Positions 61,977 to 64,000 of a DNA stretch of 64,000 bases are shown piece after piece. The position numbers and the translations under genes are program-made. The DNA is taken from the NCBI RefSeq assembly GCF_010119235.1, contig NZ_JAAATZ010000001.1, forward strand, positions 1,456,501 through 1,520,500. The letters run 5' to 3'. The stretch's first letter is position 1. Every line of letters starts with the position of its first letter. This stretch comes from Flavobacterium phycosphaerae. Lineage in GTDB: Bacteria > Bacteroidota > Bacteroidia > Flavobacteriales > Flavobacteriaceae. The notes beneath the pieces are model-generated. The model was not told where the DNA came from, ran no database searches, and was given only the letters and a program-made list of their open reading frames with translations.

Positions 61977-63202
61977 ATGCTATATTATTTATTTGAATAC
62001 CTCGACAAAACCATGGATGTTCCGGGAACGGGAGTTTTCCAGTACATCACATTTCGTTCGGCTTTAGCGTTAATTCTGTCGCTGATGATTTCCACCATTT
62101 ACGGTAAAAAAATCATCAACTTTCTAAGAAATCAGCAAGTGGGAGAAACCGTAAGAGAGCTTGGCTTGCAAGGACAAAATGAAAAAGCAGGAACGCCAAC
62201 TATGGGAGGATTAATTATCATTACCGCCACGTTGATTCCGGTTTTGTTGTTAACCAAACTGAATAATATCTACATCATCCTTCTGATAGTAACCACACTT
62301 TGGATGGGAACCATAGGGTTTATTGACGATTATATCAAAATCTTCAAAAAAGACAAACAAGGATTAAAAGGGATTTTCAAAGTAATCGGTCAGGTTGGTT
62401 TAGGACTTATTGTAGGCTCGGTTTTATATTTTCATCCGGGAGTTACCGTTAGAGAAAGAGCTACTACACCAATAACTTTTAACCAAACACAAAACGTAAT
62501 TTATGAATCACCGGTAGAAAGTAAATCAACCGTTACAACCATTCCGTTTATGAAAAACAATGAATTGGATTATGCCAAAATCATTGAATGGACGGGCGAT
62601 GGTTACGAAAAATGGGCATGGTTGGTATTCATTCCGATAGTAATTTTCATTATCACTGCAGTTTCTAACGGTGCCAATTTAACGGACGGAATTGATGGCT
62701 TAGCCGCAGGAACTTCCGCTATTTCAGTACTGGCACTTGGTATTTTTACATTCGTTTCGGGTAACCTTATTTTGTCGAGTTATCTCAACATTATGTACAT
62801 CCCCAATTCGGGAGAAATGACGGTTTTCATCTCGGCCTTCGTAGGAGCATTAATCGGATTTCTTTGGTACAATTCCTATCCGGCTTCTGTATTCATGGGG
62901 ATACAGGTAGTTTGACTATCGGAGGAATCATAGCCGTATTGGCCATTTCTGTTAGAAAAGAAATGTTGTTGCCGGTATTGTGCGCCATTTTCTTTGCCGA
63001 AAACTTATCTGTAATTCTCCAAGTTTCCTATTTCAAATACACCAAAAAACGCTTTGGCGAAGGAAGACGCATTTTCCTGATGTCGCCATTGCACCACCAT
63101 TACCAAAAGAAAGGCTATCACGAAAGTAAAATCGTAACTCGTTTTTGGATTGTAGCTATACTATTGGCCATCGTATCTATAGTGACTTTGAAATTAAGAT
63201 AA
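61977..63202 (+). pseudogene. mraY: Phospho-N-acetylmuramoyl-pentapeptide transferase, frameshifted by one base
   Basis: MraY makes lipid I from UDP-MurNAc-pentapeptide and undecaprenyl phosphate in the inner membrane. The main frame has about eight membrane helices, [23 protein letters not shown] and [15 protein letters not shown]. It then breaks after PASVFMG. A second frame continues [16 protein letters not shown] and [22 protein letters not shown]. One extra G in the G4 run at 62897-62900 restores [12 protein letters not shown] and a 408-residue protein. MraY is essential and normally single-copy, so this break is almost certainly a sequencing error. The stop overlaps the murD ATG by one base. 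Confidence 0.94.
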
Positions 63203-64000
63203 TGAAGCGGTTAGTAGTTCTTGGCGGAGGAGAAAGTGGCGTGGGAACGGCCATTTTAGGAAAGAAAGAAGGATTTGATGTCTTCGTTTCCGATTACGGG
63301 CAAATAAAAGATAAGTATAGAGAAGTTCTTAAACAATATGAAATTAAATGGGAAGATAATCAGCATACGGAAGAGTTGATTCTGAATGCGGATGTTGTAA
63401 TGAAAAGCCCAGGAATTCCGGAGAAATCTACCATAGTAAAAAAACTGTTGGAGAAAGGCATACCGGTTATTTCCGAAATCGAATTTGCTTACCCGTTTAC
63501 CAAAGCAAAAACAATTGGAATAACAGGAAGCAACGGAAAAACAACGACAACCATGTTGACCTACCATTTGCTGAAAGAAGGAGGGTTGAATGTGGGATTA
63601 GGAGGCAATATCGGAAAAAGTTTTGCCTGGCAAGTGGCCGAAGAAAATTACGATTATTATGTGTTAGAGTTGAGCAGTTTTCAACTAGACGGGATTATAA
63701 AGTACAAACCGGAAATTGCCATTATTACCAACATCAGCCCGGATCATTTAGACCGATACGAATACAAATATGAAAACTATATAGCATCAAAATTCAGAAT
63801 AACCATGAACCAAACCGAGAGCGATTATCTCATCTACGATGCTGATGATGAAGCGATTTCAGCCTGGTTACAACAAAACAAAACAAACGCAAAATTAATT
63901 CCTTTTTCACTAACCCAAACCTTTGAAAACGGAGCCTTTATAAAAAACGAAACTATGGACATCATCATTAACAACGAAGAATTTGAAATGAAAACCGGAG
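63202..64000 (+). CDS. murD: UDP-N-acetylmuramoylalanine--D-glutamate ligase, 3' end outside window
   Basis: The first 266 codons of MurD, which adds D-glutamate to UDP-MurNAc-L-Ala. The start MKRLVVLGGGESGVGTAILG is the Rossmann-like UDP-binding domain, the ATP loop is GITGSNGKTTTT, and LELSSFQLDG and NISPDHLDRYEYKYENYIASKF follow. It is normal as far as it goes. The ATG shares one base with the mraY stop. The C-terminal domain lies beyond the right edge. Confidence 0.95.
   Translation, partial: MKRLVVLGGGESGVGTAILGKKEGFDVFVSDYGQIKDKYREVLKQYEIKWEDNQHTEELILNADVVMKSPGIPEKSTIVKKLLEKGIPVISEIEFAYPFTKAKTIGITGSNGKTTTTMLTYHLLKEGGLNVGLGGNIGKSFAWQVAEENYDYYVLELSSFQLDGIIKYKPEIAIITNISPDHLDRYEYKYENYIASKFRITMNQTESDYLIYDADDEAISAWLQQNKTNAKLIPFSLTQTFENGAFIKNETMDIIINNEEFEMKTG

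Overview
The window is a gene-dense, A+T-rich piece of chromosome from a member of the Bacteroidota, very probably Flavobacterium or a close relative in the Flavobacteriaceae. The evidence is the gliding-motility pair gldB-gldC, three secreted proteins with type IX secretion (T9SS) C-terminal sorting domains, a T9SS plug protein, Bacteroidota-only families (DUF5916, DUF6702), the lack of Shine-Dalgarno sequences, and many promoters with the Bacteroidota -7 element TAnnTTTG. There is no prophage, insertion sequence, rRNA operon or CRISPR array. One tRNA gene (Gly, anticodon TCC) is present.

Layout. 1-3.1 kb: envelope sugar genes (waaA running off the left edge, a DegT-type sugar aminotransferase, a tiny membrane protein, galE). 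3.1-4.9 kb: a small lipoprotein and a secreted M23 peptidase. 4.9-9.5 kb: fabD, then a leftward group of small redox or stress proteins (FMN reductase, a 4Fe-4S protein, OsmC, GNAT, pirin) with a Crp/Fnr regulator, and a Cys/His-rich secreted protein. 9.5-18.5 kb: aspartate-type aminotransferase, fatty acid desaturase, rsmG, two T9SS cargo proteins, pruA, apaG and the T9SS plug protein. 18.7-23.2 kb: M16 peptidase, a methyltransferase and map. 23.2-28.3 kb: a compact tetR-ABC-hlyD-tolC exporter operon. 28.4-37.2 kb: CoA-transferase, a 17-copy 21-bp tandem repeat, gpmI, a DUF5916 protein, two L,D-transpeptidases and a GNAT. 37.3-46.4 kb: tRNA-Gly, pepE, a paralogous pair of carboxypeptidase-regulatory-like proteins, DUF6702, M1 peptidase, tatA, PAP2, O-methyltransferase, rlmN and a lipoprotein. 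46.4-52.7 kb: polyprenyl synthase, an ECF sigma factor with a putative membrane anti-sigma partner and an outer-membrane protein, dnaG and a response regulator. 52.8-56.4 kb: nadE, gldB, gldC, the ysxC GTPase and an alpha/beta hydrolase. 56.8 kb to the right edge: the start of the division and cell wall cluster, mraZ-rsmH-ftsL-ftsI-murE-mraY-murD, with murD cut by the window edge.

Two points matter most to a user. First, seven genes (a 4Fe-4S protein, rsmG, gpmI, pepE, one of the paralog pair, DUF6702 and mraY) are each broken by a single missing base next to a short homopolymer. mraY is essential, so this pattern points to sequencing or consensus errors rather than seven real pseudogenes. 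Second, no clear new multi-gene system was found. The most unusual signals are the 17 x 21 bp tandem repeat between the convergent CoA-transferase and gpmI genes, a direct-repeat MraZ operator ahead of the dcw cluster, an exporter whose ATPase lacks most conserved catalytic residues, a palindrome at the tetR promoter, and a DnaG primase that has lost all four zinc ligands.
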